From Acidilobaceae archaeon (GTDB lineage Archaea; Thermoproteota; Thermoprotei_A; Sulfolobales; Acidilobaceae), in assembly GCA_027014125.1 (NCBI GenBank), contig JALWEI010000007.1:1-50097 (forward strand): a stretch of DNA of 50,097 nucleotides. Reading direction: 5' to 3'. The notes below the pieces were generated by a model. It did no database searches. It was not told the origin of the DNA and worked only from the letters and a program-made list of their open reading frames with translations. Within the stretch, counting starts at the first letter, position 1. Each line of letters begins with the position of its first letter. Positions 40,976-49,615 of the stretch are shown here, piece by piece. Made by a program: the position numbers and the translations under genes.

Positions 40976-43114
40976 ATGCCAACAAGGGCTACCAGGAGGC
41001 TCATGGAGCTGCTAGGCTACAAGGCCCTCTACCCCCCACAGGAGGAGGCCCTGAGGGCCGGTGTCGAGGCCGGGGAGAGCATACTACTCGCCACCCCCAC
41101 CGCCTCGGGCAAGACATTCATAGCCATGACCGCCCTGACCAACAACCTCTCCGGCGGGATAGGCTTCTACACCGTCCCCCTGAGGAGTATAGCCCAGGAG
41201 AAGTACAGGCAATTCAAGGTACTCGAGAAACTGGGCTACAGGGTCAGGGTATCCATAGGGGACTACGCCGAGGGCGCCCCAAGGGCGGATATAGTCATTA
41301 CTACATACGAGAAGCTGGACTCCATGCTAAGGAACGACCCCAGCCTCTACAAGAGGATAACCGTCCTAGCCGTAGACGAGGTCCACTATATAGGGGAGCC
41401 AAAGAGGGGCCCCGTGCTTGAGTCGCTCCTGGCAAGGATAACAAGCCTATCCAACCCCCAGATAGTGGCCCTCAGCGCCACAGTGCCGAACGCCTGGGAG
41501 ATAGCGGAGTGGCTAGGGGCCAAGGCGGTGGTCTCCAGCTGGAGGCCCGTCCCCCTCAGGGAGGGCGTCTACCGCCAGGGCACCATACACTATAGCGACG
41601 GATCCACCAGGAGCATCATAGAGGAGACGGGGCACGCCCACGTGGACCTAGCCATAGACTCCTCCCGGGAGGGTGGCCAGGTCATAGTATTCACCCAGTC
41701 CAGGAGGAGGGCAGCCCAGCTAGCGGCCAAGGCGGCAAAGTACGGATCCAGGCTTAGCTACGACGAGACACGGGCCAGGGAGGCGGCTAGGCTCTTCAGG
41801 CAGACAGAGGGCCCCTCGACCCTCAGGGAGGAGGTGGCTAGGCTACTCGAGAAGGGAGTCTCATACCACCACGCGGGCCTGTCGAATAGGCAGAGGCAGA
41901 TCGTGGAAGACGCGTTCAGGAGCGGCGGGATAGCGGTGGTATACGCCACCCCCACCCTGGCGGCTGGCGTGAACCTCCCAGCCAGGAGGGTTGTGGTGGA
42001 GGACTACTACAGGTTCGAGGAGGGCATGAGGAAGCCGATAAGCGTCGCAGAGTACAAGCAGCTTGCAGGCAGGGCCGGAAGGCCGGGCCTGGACCCCTAC
42101 GGGGAGGCTGTGATAATAGCCCGGGGCAGGGACACTGTCGAGGAGCTCATGGAGGACTATATACTGGCGGAGCCGGAGCCCGTGGAGAGCAGGCTGGGCG
42201 GCCTCAGGGGGCTCAGGCACAGCATACTGGGCACGATCGTAGCCGGCGTCACCAGGCTCAGGAGCGTTGTCGAGATACACGCCAACACCCTCTACGCCAG
42301 GAGCCTGGGGACGAGGAAGATGGGATCCCTCATAGCCAGGGCCGTGGAGGACCTAGTATCATGGGGCCTCGCCACCCTCCAGGGCGACACCCTGGCCCCC
42401 ACCCTGCTGGGTGTCGAGGCGGCTAGGAACTACCTAGACCCGGAGAGCGTGGAGGTGGCTAGGAGGCTCCTCCCACGCCTAGGCGGTGCAGGAGACCTAG
42501 GCCTCCTCTACGTTATATCCAGCCTCCCCGACATGACCAGGCTACCCGTGACTAGGAGGGAGGAGGACTACCTACTGGACAGGCTCCTGGACGAGGCCCC
42601 GGAGCTGGTGGACAGGCTAGAGTGGACGGGACCCTGGGAGATGAGGGTTCTCAAGACCGCCCTCCTGCTCTACGACTGGATCAACGAGGTCGGGGACGAG
42701 GAGATAGCCTCCAGGTACAACGTGGGCCCCGGCGACGTCGCGGCACTAGTAGACACCGCCGCCTGGCTGGCCAGGAGCCTCTCGGGGATAGCCAGGATGC
42801 TCGGCCACCAGGCCCCCGGAGAGAGGCTCGCGCTCCTCGAGAAGAGGATAAGACACGGCATAAAGGAGGAGCTACTCCCACTCGTAGCCATACCCGGGAT
42901 AGGGAGGGCCAGGGCCAGGAGGCTCTACAACCACGGCTACAAGACCCTCCACGACCTTATAACCGCCGATCCGAGGGAGCTACTCAAGATACCCGGCATA
43001 GGCCCAGGCGTGGTCGCCAGGATACTAGAGTTCACCGGCCGCAGGGACGAGGCGGAGAAGTACACCAAGATGGAGAGCCTCAGGGGGAAGGGGCTCCAGG
43101 CCCTCATGGACTAG
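40976..43114 (+). CDS. Hel308/Hjm superfamily 2 helicase
   Basis: A 712-residue Ski2-like helicase for stalled forks. Q motif at 18-22 (LYPPQ), Walker A TPTASGKT (40-47), DEVH (134-137), SAT (167-169), motif VI QLAGRAGRPG, a winged helix and ratchet in the middle, and HhH repeats near the end (IPGIGRARARRLYNHGY and IPGIGPGVVARIL). It unwinds lagging-strand forks and works with Hjc and RadA in other archaea. ATG start, GGGG SD. Its stop overlaps that of GH130. Confidence 0.94.
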   Translation: MPTRATRRLMELLGYKALYPPQEEALRAGVEAGESILLATPTASGKTFIAMTALTNNLSGGIGFYTVPLRSIAQEKYRQFKVLEKLGYRVRVSIGDYAEGAPRADIVITTYEKLDSMLRNDPSLYKRITVLAVDEVHYIGEPKRGPVLESLLARITSLSNPQIVALSATVPNAWEIAEWLGAKAVVSSWRPVPLREGVYRQGTIHYSDGSTRSIIEETGHAHVDLAIDSSREGGQVIVFTQSRRRAAQLAAKAAKYGSRLSYDETRAREAARLFRQTEGPSTLREEVARLLEKGVSYHHAGLSNRQRQIVEDAFRSGGIAVVYATPTLAAGVNLPARRVVVEDYYRFEEGMRKPISVAEYKQLAGRAGRPGLDPYGEAVIIARGRDTVEELMEDYILAEPEPVESRLGGLRGLRHSILGTIVAGVTRLRSVVEIHANTLYARSLGTRKMGSLIARAVEDLVSWGLATLQGDTLAPTLLGVEAARNYLDPESVEVARRLLPRLGGAGDLGLLYVISSLPDMTRLPVTRREEDYLLDRLLDEAPELVDRLEWTGPWEMRVLKTALLLYDWINEVGDEEIASRYNVGPGDVAALVDTAAWLARSLSGIARMLGHQAPGERLALLEKRIRHGIKEELLPLVAIPGIGRARARRLYNHGYKTLHDLITADPRELLKIPGIGPGVVARILEFTGRRDEAEKYTKMESLRGKGLQALMD

Positions 43115-44172
43115 TATATCCTCCCCCTATCCAGCTCCCCCAGAACCTCGTCCATGTCCAGCAGGGCGAAGCCGACCACGTAGTCCGCTCCGCCATACGA
43201 TACGAGGAGGCCCCACCTAGTCGAGGCAAGGCCGCAGGGGAACACGGTGTAGGGCCTATCACCATACAACTCATAGCTCTCCCTAGGCTCCATCAAATAC
43301 CTCCTAGTGACAGCCTTAACCACCGGGCCCTCACCCGGGCTCAGCTCTATGAGGGCGGCGAAGACCCTGTAGGCCTGCATCTCCCTACCAACACCGTGGA
43401 GGAGGAAGAGGTAGTCCCTGCCCCTGACCCTAACCGGTGGAGGCCCCCACCCAATCTTAACCTCAAAGCTGGCAGGCTCCATGACTAGCCAGCTCCTCCC
43501 AGGCCTAACCTCAACCATGCCCCCTGCCTGAGGTAACTGGAGCTGGGAGGCTAGGAGCATGTAGGACCCGTCCAGTAGCTGGGGCCTGTGGAATAAGAGC
43601 AGGCTACCCCCCTCCCCGGCGACGAAGGCGTTCTTATCATTAGACACCCTCCCCTCCAGCCACTCCGGGGGCTTGTGGACCACAAGCTTCTCCCATTCTC
43701 CATCTAGCCGCGCTGCTGTTATGGGCAAGGTCCTATCGGTGCCCCCCGTGTTGAAGTAGCCTAACGTGCGCCCCGTGTAGGTTATGTACAGCCTCTCCCC
43801 CAGCCTGTACGCCCTAGGATCCTCGACGCCCCAGAGGTCGTACTTGGTCGAGGGGGTTAGCGCTAGCGTGGATGAGTAGGTATTCATGCTAACCGACCCG
43901 TCGAGTATATCGTCTAGGGGGATCCTCGCCTCCACGACCGCCGAGACATACTTGTAGTAACCAACTATTATCCTAGGGAAAAGCACTACGTCCCTCCCAT
44001 CCACTATCATGCCCGGGTTGAACGCTGCAACCGGGTTCCTGACAGGGAACCCGTTGAGGAAGAGCCTGTCCGGGGTTATCGTGCCCAGCCTCCTAGCAAT
44101 ATCCCTCGACTCGTAGAGCCTCAGGCTAGGCGCCTCAGGGCCCCCGAGCGCCGTGGCCATCACGGCCGTCAC
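43111..44172 (-). CDS. Glycoside hydrolase family 130-like (mannoside phosphorylase-like)
   Basis: A 353-residue five-bladed beta-propeller protein. NPVAAFNPGM, WGVEDPRAYRLGERLYITYTGR, SNDKNAFV, LLFHRPQ, GPPPVRVRGRDYLFLLHGVGREMQAYRVFAALIEL and SYGGADYVVGFALLDMDEV are in the order of GH130. Members phosphorolyse or hydrolyse beta-mannosides. It overlaps the glycosyltransferase gene as GTGA, so they act on related glycans. The exact substrate is unknown. Confidence 0.82.
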   Translation of the reverse strand: MTAVMATALGGPEAPSLRLYESRDIARRLGTITPDRLFLNGFPVRNPVAAFNPGMIVDGRDVVLFPRIIVGYYKYVSAVVEARIPLDDILDGSVSMNTYSSTLALTPSTKYDLWGVEDPRAYRLGERLYITYTGRTLGYFNTGGTDRTLPITAARLDGEWEKLVVHKPPEWLEGRVSNDKNAFVAGEGGSLLLFHRPQLLDGSYMLLASQLQLPQAGGMVEVRPGRSWLVMEPASFEVKIGWGPPPVRVRGRDYLFLLHGVGREMQAYRVFAALIELSPGEGPVVKAVTRRYLMEPRESYELYGDRPYTVFPCGLASTRWGLLVSYGGADYVVGFALLDMDEVLGELDRGRIY

Positions 44173-45317
44173 CCTAGCAGCCTCCTGTACAGGGCTAGGT
44201 GCCTCTTAGCCATTCGGGGCCACGAGGTCCGGACTGCGTAGGAGTAGAGGGGCCCCGCGTAGGGGACCACCAGCTCATACGCCTCCGCCCTAGAGATGGT
44301 GTCTAGCAGCCTGGCTAGGCCCCGGGGATCCCCGGCCCTGAATACTAGGCGTGGGGCTAGCGTGTATAGCTCCGTGAGCCTGGGGACGTTGGTCCCTATT
44401 ATGGGCTTGAGGCTCCCCATGCTAAGGTGAAGCACCCCGCTGACCGCGTACTTGCCCGGGGGGTCCCGGTAGGGCAGGAGGATCACGTCTGAGAGCGCCG
44501 AGAGCATTAGTATCTCGCTTGTTGACAGGTAGCGGGGTATGAGCCTCACCCCGGGGGCGCCGTCGAGGAGCTTGAGCAGGCCCTCGTCCCGTGGCTCCCC
44601 TGCAACGATGATCCTAGCCCTCCCCTTTATCATCCCGGCTGCCTCGGCCAGGGTGTCGAGGCCCTTGTCTGGCCTTAGGAATCCGGGCACCACTGCTATG
44701 AAGCCGTCTAACACGCTACTCGGCAGGCCTAGGAGGCTTGCTAGCCTAGGCCTGGGCGTGCTGAGGTAGGGGTTAACCATAGTACCGTGGGGGATCCTCG
44801 TTATCTTCTCAAGGTAGCCCCCGGCCTGGGCGTGGAGCTCGAACTCCTGCTGCGGGCTATGCACTATCACAGCGTCCGCCTCGCTCAGGACTGCCTCCTG
44901 GAACCGGGTCTCGCCCCTACGAGCCGCTAGTGGGTGGTAGACCGTGTGGAGGGTGAAGACGATCCTCCTAGCCAGCCCCTCCCTCCTGGCCTCGGCCGCC
45001 AAGTCTAGTATCCTGGTGGAGGTGGTGTAGATCCCGTACTCGTGCTGCACGTGTAGTATATCCACTCCCCCCGCATCTGCCAGGGCCTCTAGGACCCCGT
45101 CTAGGCTGGAGGGGTCGCCCCACTTGAATGAGGGCCTTACAGTGGCTCCTGCATCGGCATCGTGATAACCAGCACCTACACCCTCCTCGGCCATGACTAG
45201 TATGCTCGCCCCCAGGTCGCGGCCGTGGAGTGCTGTGAGGAGGAGCCTAGTGTACTCGCCCACGCCACAGTGGACGGGCGGGTATGTTGACACCACTCCA
45301 AGCCTGAGCCCAGGCAA
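44169..45317 (-). CDS. GT4-family glycosyltransferase
   Basis: A 382-residue retaining glycosyltransferase. GVVSTYPPVHCGVGEYTRLL is a donor/acceptor loop found in GT4 mannosyltransferase-like proteins, VQHEYGIY is typical, and VVPGFLRPDKGLDTLAEAA, IIVAGEPRDEGLL and LPYRDPPGKYAVSGVLHLSMGSLKPIIGT define the GT-B C-terminal domain. It is paired with GH130 through a 4-nt overlap. Start TTG 45317 is a choice among several; the upstream leader contains AT-rich TAATGTTATTATT. Confidence 0.84.
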   Translation of the reverse strand: MPGLRLGVVSTYPPVHCGVGEYTRLLLTALHGRDLGASILVMAEEGVGAGYHDADAGATVRPSFKWGDPSSLDGVLEALADAGGVDILHVQHEYGIYTTSTRILDLAAEARREGLARRIVFTLHTVYHPLAARRGETRFQEAVLSEADAVIVHSPQQEFELHAQAGGYLEKITRIPHGTMVNPYLSTPRPRLASLLGLPSSVLDGFIAVVPGFLRPDKGLDTLAEAAGMIKGRARIIVAGEPRDEGLLKLLDGAPGVRLIPRYLSTSEILMLSALSDVILLPYRDPPGKYAVSGVLHLSMGSLKPIIGTNVPRLTELYTLAPRLVFRAGDPRGLARLLDTISRAEAYELVVPYAGPLYSYAVRTSWPRMAKRHLALYRRLLG

Positions 45318-45526
45318 CCGTGTAGACCCCGGAGAGCCGGCTCAGGTTGTTGATAGCGGCGGAATAATAACATTAGGAAGCATCGGAGCACCCTGTACAG
45401 TCGGGGATGAGGAGGAGCCATCCAGGCTGGCTGGCTAGGCCCCTCCTGGGGCTGGTGGCCTGCACGCCCTTCACCGACCCGCCTTTAACCCCCAGTTCAC
45501 GCCCTAGCCCAAGGTGGGACAGCCAT

Positions 45527-46177
45527 ATGAAGGGCCTTGCAGGCATATACCCTAGGATTGTGCTGGACGTCGAGCTGTATAGGCCGAGGACCGGGAGGGG
45601 CAGGAGCGGCTTCTTCACGGGAAAGCTCATCGCCATAGGCTTGGGTGTTCAGCGTTCCCCTAGCGATGCCAGGGTTGAGGTTCTAACCGTTGATGGCCTA
45701 GGCGAGGCGGGGCTAGTCAGGAGGACCCTGGAGATCCTCGAGGCCGAGGCCAGGAGGGGGAGGGGAGTACTGGGTGGCTACAACATACTCTCCCTAGACC
45801 TGCCGGTTATCCTGAGCAAGGCTTACACCCTCCTTGGGGATAGGTGGGGCAGGAGGGCGGCCTCAACCCTCTATAGGAGATTCCTTGTGGTAGACATGTT
45901 CCAGCATGCCCTCCACTCTTATGAGGGGGAGGGCCTGCCCAGCTTCAGGTGGTTCTACCAGAGGCTTGCCTGCTCCCATGGCCTGCCTGTGCCCCCTAAG
46001 GACAGCGGGTATAACGTGCACGAGCTCTACGAGGCCGGGGATATGGGGAGGATCGTCGAGTATTCTAGGCTAGACACGGCCCTGCACCTTCTAGCCTTGT
46101 CGGCCCTCCTAGGCGACCCGGGCACGGGTAGGTTAGCGGGTAGACTGGGTGTTGGCGGCGGGAGGGCTGTATGCTAG
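45527..46177 (+). CDS. PolB-type 3'-5' exonuclease-like protein
   Basis: A 216-residue DnaQ-fold protein. IVLDVELYRP (Exo I with Asp-x-Glu), VLGGYNILSLDLPVILSKAY (Exo II, with Asp) and a C-terminal EYSRLDTALHLLAL (Exo III with Asp) follow the order of stand-alone PolB-like exonucleases. It probably degrades single-stranded DNA 3' to 5', perhaps in repair. Frame is open to 45407, but the exonuclease domain starts at this ATG, below CCTTTAACC and AAGGTGGG. Confidence 0.75.
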   Translation: MKGLAGIYPRIVLDVELYRPRTGRGRSGFFTGKLIAIGLGVQRSPSDARVEVLTVDGLGEAGLVRRTLEILEAEARRGRGVLGGYNILSLDLPVILSKAYTLLGDRWGRRAASTLYRRFLVVDMFQHALHSYEGEGLPSFRWFYQRLACSHGLPVPPKDSGYNVHELYEAGDMGRIVEYSRLDTALHLLALSALLGDPGTGRLAGRLGVGGGRAVC

Positions 46178-46653
46178 CCCTTGCCAGCCCATTCTAGCAG
46201 CATTGAGGCTATGTTGGACCCGTCTACCAGCTCGTGCAGGGAGAACAGTATCCTGATATCCTGGACCCCGGGGAGTGCGGCTATCTCGTCCAGCACCCTC
46301 CCGGCTGCCTCCCTGTTTGGAGCCGTGATCTTTACGAGGAAGTGGTACTCCCCGGTTATCTGGTGGGCCTCGCACAGGTATGGTATCTTCCTTAGCTCCT
46401 CTCTGAGAGTCTTTATCTTACCCGCCTCCGCCCTTATGAGTATGAAGAGCACCACGTCGAGGCCCAGCTTCTTCCTGTTCAGCTTGACGGTGAACCCCTC
46501 CAGGACGCCCTCCTCCTGTAGCTTCTTCACCCTCATGTAGATCGTGGACTCGCTCACGCCCAGCTCCCTGGCGATGCGCCTCCAGGGAGCCCTGGCATCC
46601 TTCTCTAGGAGGCTCAGGATCTCTAGGTCCCTCTTAGCTAGCAGCTGGCCCAT
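46174..46653 (-). CDS. Lrp/AsnC-family regulator
   Basis: A 159-residue protein with an N-terminal HTH (LAKRDLEILSLLEKDARAPWRRIARELGVSESTIYMRVKKLQEEGVLEGFTV) and a RAM domain (VLFILIRAEAGKIKTLREELRKIPYLCEAHQITGEYHFLVKI...). It probably senses an amino acid. Ahb siroheme decarboxylases share this fold, but the residues fit Lrp better, with the ITGEYH pattern of the regulators. It precedes geranylgeranyl reductase by 9 nt on the opposite side of the cluster. Confidence 0.85.
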   Translation of the reverse strand: MGQLLAKRDLEILSLLEKDARAPWRRIARELGVSESTIYMRVKKLQEEGVLEGFTVKLNRKKLGLDVVLFILIRAEAGKIKTLREELRKIPYLCEAHQITGEYHFLVKITAPNREAAGRVLDEIAALPGVQDIRILFSLHELVDGSNIASMLLEWAGKG

Positions 46654-46662
46654 GATAGTGCT

Positions 46663-47721
46663 TCACCCCAGAAGCTTCAGGAGCCTGAGGGCCAGCCTTG
46701 GCTTGGAGGCTAGCTCCCTGGCTATAACCCCCTTATCCAGCCTGCCCAGAGCCACCTCCGCGTGTACCCTGGGCGTGAGGCCCTTTAGGAGGCTCCTCCT
46801 CTCCTTGGGCTCCATGCCCTTGACGGCCTCGAGTATCCTCCTCTGCACCTTTATCGCCCTCGTTATCCACTCCTCCTCCATACCCCGCCTCGGGTCTCCG
46901 CCCGCGGCGAGGCTCTTGGCTGCTGCCATGCCTGAGAGCATGCTGGGCCTTATACCCTCACCTGTTAGGGGTAGTACATACCCGGCCGCCTCTCCTATCT
47001 TCTCCAGGCCCCCGATCCGGCCGTAGGCTATCCCCCCGGCCGCTATCCTGGCCCCCTCTAGCTTGAGCCTCTTGGCGTCTCTCAGCCTCTCGTCTTGTTC
47101 TATGAACCTGTCTAGCCTCGTCTTGAGTCCCTTGTAGTCCATGAATCCGCCTACTCCAACGTCCACTGTGCCGGGCTCGGCTGGGAATACGTAGTAGTAG
47201 CCTAGGATACCGGTGTCGAAGTAGATCTCCAGGTGGTCCGCGTCGTCGAAGTGGCTGGTGGCTAGCCTGTACTGGATGGCCAGTATCTTCTCACCGGTAT
47301 AGTAGGGGTGGCCCCCGGCGAAGAGGGCCGAGCCAGGGCTGGGCTCTATGCTTGAGCCTCCAACCCTCACCCTGCCCAGCCCCGGGTTATACTTGGCGCC
47401 ATACACCACCTCAGCCCCTGCACTAGCGAAGGCCCCCTCGAGGAACCCGGTCTTATCGACGATATACCCGTTGAAGACGTCCCGCAGCTCGAAGAGGAGC
47501 TCGCCATCCACGTACATGATGGCCCTCCTGATCCTATGGTAGACCACGCTCCTGGGCGGCTCATACCCTATATCGCCAAGGACGGGTATCCCCCTGCCGC
47601 ACGGCTTGGCTGCCAGCCTATCCTGGGCCTCGTAGACTATTATCCTGTCGTAGTGGCCCCTAGCCGCTAGGGCGGCCCCCGCGCCGGCGGGGCCCCCGCC
47701 AATTATCTCCAGCCTCTTCAA
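46663..47721 (-). CDS. Geranylgeranyl reductase-family FAD protein
   Basis: A 352-residue flavoprotein. GGGPAGAGAALAARG binds FAD, KPCGRGI is the family signature near the substrate cleft, and YYYVFPAEPGTVDVGVGG carries the YxWxFP-like motif. ARIAAGGIAYGRIGGLEKIGEAAGYVLPLTGEGI lines the second FAD region. These proteins hydrogenate the isoprenoid chains of archaeal lipids. A role in another polyprenyl or quinone reduction is possible. Confidence 0.85.
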   Translation of the reverse strand: MKRLEIIGGGPAGAGAALAARGHYDRIIVYEAQDRLAAKPCGRGIPVLGDIGYEPPRSVVYHRIRRAIMYVDGELLFELRDVFNGYIVDKTGFLEGAFASAGAEVVYGAKYNPGLGRVRVGGSSIEPSPGSALFAGGHPYYTGEKILAIQYRLATSHFDDADHLEIYFDTGILGYYYVFPAEPGTVDVGVGGFMDYKGLKTRLDRFIEQDERLRDAKRLKLEGARIAAGGIAYGRIGGLEKIGEAAGYVLPLTGEGIRPSMLSGMAAAKSLAAGGDPRRGMEEEWITRAIKVQRRILEAVKGMEPKERRSLLKGLTPRVHAEVALGRLDKGVIARELASKPRLALRLLKLLG

Positions 47722-47802
47722 GGCTCCCCGTCTGTAGCCCGGGGCGTGGCTGGGGGTTTATAGTGAATGCATGTACACCGGCACTAGCCCGGGTTGGGTA
47801 GC

Positions 47803-48471
47803 CTAGGCTGCGTGTTCCCGTATTATCTCTAGAGCCCTCTCCACTGCCGCCTCTTGGTCGCCCTGCTCTACTGCTTTCTTGAACTCCTCGTCCTCTGCTA
47901 TCTCGAAGTATAGCTTGAACCTCTTCTTCGGGTCCTGTATCACCTGCTTCATTATCCTCTTCACCGTCCTCATGGCATGGTATAGCGTCTCTAGGTCCCC
48001 CCGGGACTCGAGGTGCTTCGCCGCCTCTTCCAGGGCCCTCCTGGCCGCTATTCCTGCCTCTCCTAGGCTTGTGGAGGCTAGGTGTATTCCGCCCCACACC
48101 GTTGCCCGGAATGGTATGATCACGTCGCCCTCCATGGCGCTGGTGGCGTTGTTTACCATGACGCCCTCGTCCATAGCTATGCCCGCTATTATCCTGTTGG
48201 CCTCGCTACTGCTCATGGCTAGGACGACTAGCCAGGACTCCCTGACCAGCCTCCTCGCTAGATCCTCGTCCCCTGGTACCCTGAGCCTCACCAGCTCGAT
48301 CCTGCCCCTGGACGCCAGCTCCTCGAGCCCCTTGCTGAACCTCTCCGCCGCCACGACTACCTGGGCTCCATGCTCTAGGAATAGGCGGGCTCTCCTCTCG
48401 CCCACCATGCCGCCCCCGAATATTGTTACCCTCTTGCCCTCGACGTCTATGTAGAGGGGCAGGTGTGTCAT
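47803..48471 (-). CDS. Precorrin-2 dehydrogenase / sirohydrochlorin ferrochelatase-like
   Basis: A 222-residue protein equal to the N-terminal (CysG-A/Met8) half of siroheme synthase. THLPLYIDVEGKRVTIFGGGMVGERRARLF binds NAD; SSSEANRIIAGIAMDEGVMVNNATSAMEGDVIIPFRATVWGGIHLA is diagnostic. A methyltransferase domain is absent. It supplies siroheme to the Ahb haem genes just upstream, from which it is separated by 4 nt. Confidence 0.9.
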   Translation of the reverse strand: MTHLPLYIDVEGKRVTIFGGGMVGERRARLFLEHGAQVVVAAERFSKGLEELASRGRIELVRLRVPGDEDLARRLVRESWLVVLAMSSSEANRIIAGIAMDEGVMVNNATSAMEGDVIIPFRATVWGGIHLASTSLGEAGIAARRALEEAAKHLESRGDLETLYHAMRTVKRIMKQVIQDPKKRFKLYFEIAEDEEFKKAVEQGDQEAAVERALEIIREHAA

Positions 48472-48475
48472 GGTA

Positions 48476-49612
48476 TCAGTCCTCCAGTGGGCATAGGGGG
48501 TCGTCTCCCCAGAAGTCCCCTGTTAGCGCTAGCGCCCTGCCTCTGCTGCCGCCGCCGCAGTACTCTTTGTATGGGCAGCTGGCGCACCTTGGGCCTCGTA
48601 GCATCTTGTGGGTTTCTAGGAAGGGCTTTAGCTTGGGGTTGCTTGGGCTTAGTATCGCTGCTAGGCTCTCCCTCCTGAGGTCGCCCAGGTCTATGTGGTC
48701 TATGAACTGGCAGGGCTTGACCTTGCCGTCTGGGTATATGCTCACCGCCTTCCTCCCGCAGTCTCCCTGGCCCCCTATCAGCTCTAGGAGGTCCTTGAGT
48801 TCTCCGGGTGTGCGTGATAGCTTCTTGGCGATGTATATCCCGCCCTGGTTGAACCTCACCAGTAGTATCTCTAGCATGCCCGCGTACTCCCTCGCCTTCT
48901 CCACCAGCGTGTCGAGCAGACTCCTAGCCTGGCTGGGGGTTGGGAGGTCCTTGGCTAGCAGCTTGCCCCTTCCTACGGTGTCTAGCATGTAGAGTGCCAC
49001 CCTGCTGGCCCCTAGGCTGGCGGCTAGGTCGATCACCCCTGGTATCTCACCTATGTTCCACCTGGTTATAGTGGTCCTCACGCCCACTGGTATGCCATGG
49101 CTGAGGAGGCTCTTGACGCCCCTAACGGTCATCTTGAACGAGCCGGGGAGCCCCCTGAACTTGTCGTGCACCTCTGGCCTCACACTGTCTAGGGATACGC
49201 CAGCGTATTTGAAGCCCAGCTCGGCGAGCCTCGAGGCTACCCTATCATCTATGAGTGTGCCGTTGGTGCTTAGGCTCATTGATGGCCTGCCTAGCTCCGC
49301 CAGCCTGGCGGCTAGGCTCCAGAAGCCCTTTGCCAGTAGGGGTTCTCCCCCTGTCAGGACTACATGCGGTATCCCATGGCTTGACAGCTCCTCTGCTATC
49401 CTGAGCTTCTCATGAACCCCCAGCTCGGGACCGCCGCTGGGGCCCGCGTTTATGTAGCAGTGCATGCAGTGGAGGTTGCACTTGTATGTTAGGTTCCAGA
49501 ATACTATGGGCCTGAGAGCGGTGGTGAACCTGCTGGGCCTCCTGCCCCTCCTGCCCGTGATCCTCTCGGATACTGTGCCCCTCCCAGTTACTAGTATTGA
49601 GACCGGTATCAT
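48476..49612 (-). CDS. ahbC: Radical SAM haem-synthesis protein, AhbC/NirJ-like
   Basis: A 378-residue radical SAM-SPASM enzyme. The cluster motif is Cys45-x3-Cys49-x2-Cys52 in KCNLHCMHCYI, with LTGGEPLL, SLSTNGTLI and VSLDSVRPEVHDKFRG downstream; C-terminal CGRKAVSIYPDGKVKPC and CASCPYKEYC bind extra Fe-S clusters. RPIVFWNLTYKCN best fits AhbC, which removes acetate side chains from didecarboxysiroheme. AhbD is the alternative. ATG at 49612 lies 3 nt after the AhbA/B stop, with GAGGTAG as SD. Confidence 0.78.
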   Translation of the reverse strand: MIPVSILVTGRGTVSERITGRRGRRPSRFTTALRPIVFWNLTYKCNLHCMHCYINAGPSGGPELGVHEKLRIAEELSSHGIPHVVLTGGEPLLAKGFWSLAARLAELGRPSMSLSTNGTLIDDRVASRLAELGFKYAGVSLDSVRPEVHDKFRGLPGSFKMTVRGVKSLLSHGIPVGVRTTITRWNIGEIPGVIDLAASLGASRVALYMLDTVGRGKLLAKDLPTPSQARSLLDTLVEKAREYAGMLEILLVRFNQGGIYIAKKLSRTPGELKDLLELIGGQGDCGRKAVSIYPDGKVKPCQFIDHIDLGDLRRESLAAILSPSNPKLKPFLETHKMLRGPRCASCPYKEYCGGGSRGRALALTGDFWGDDPLCPLED

Positions 49613-49615
49613 GGG

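Noticed and set aside
47879-48454. 191-codon forward frame opposite precorrin-2 dehydrogenase
   Set aside because: Serine/threonine-rich antisense shadow of the conserved Rossmann gene.
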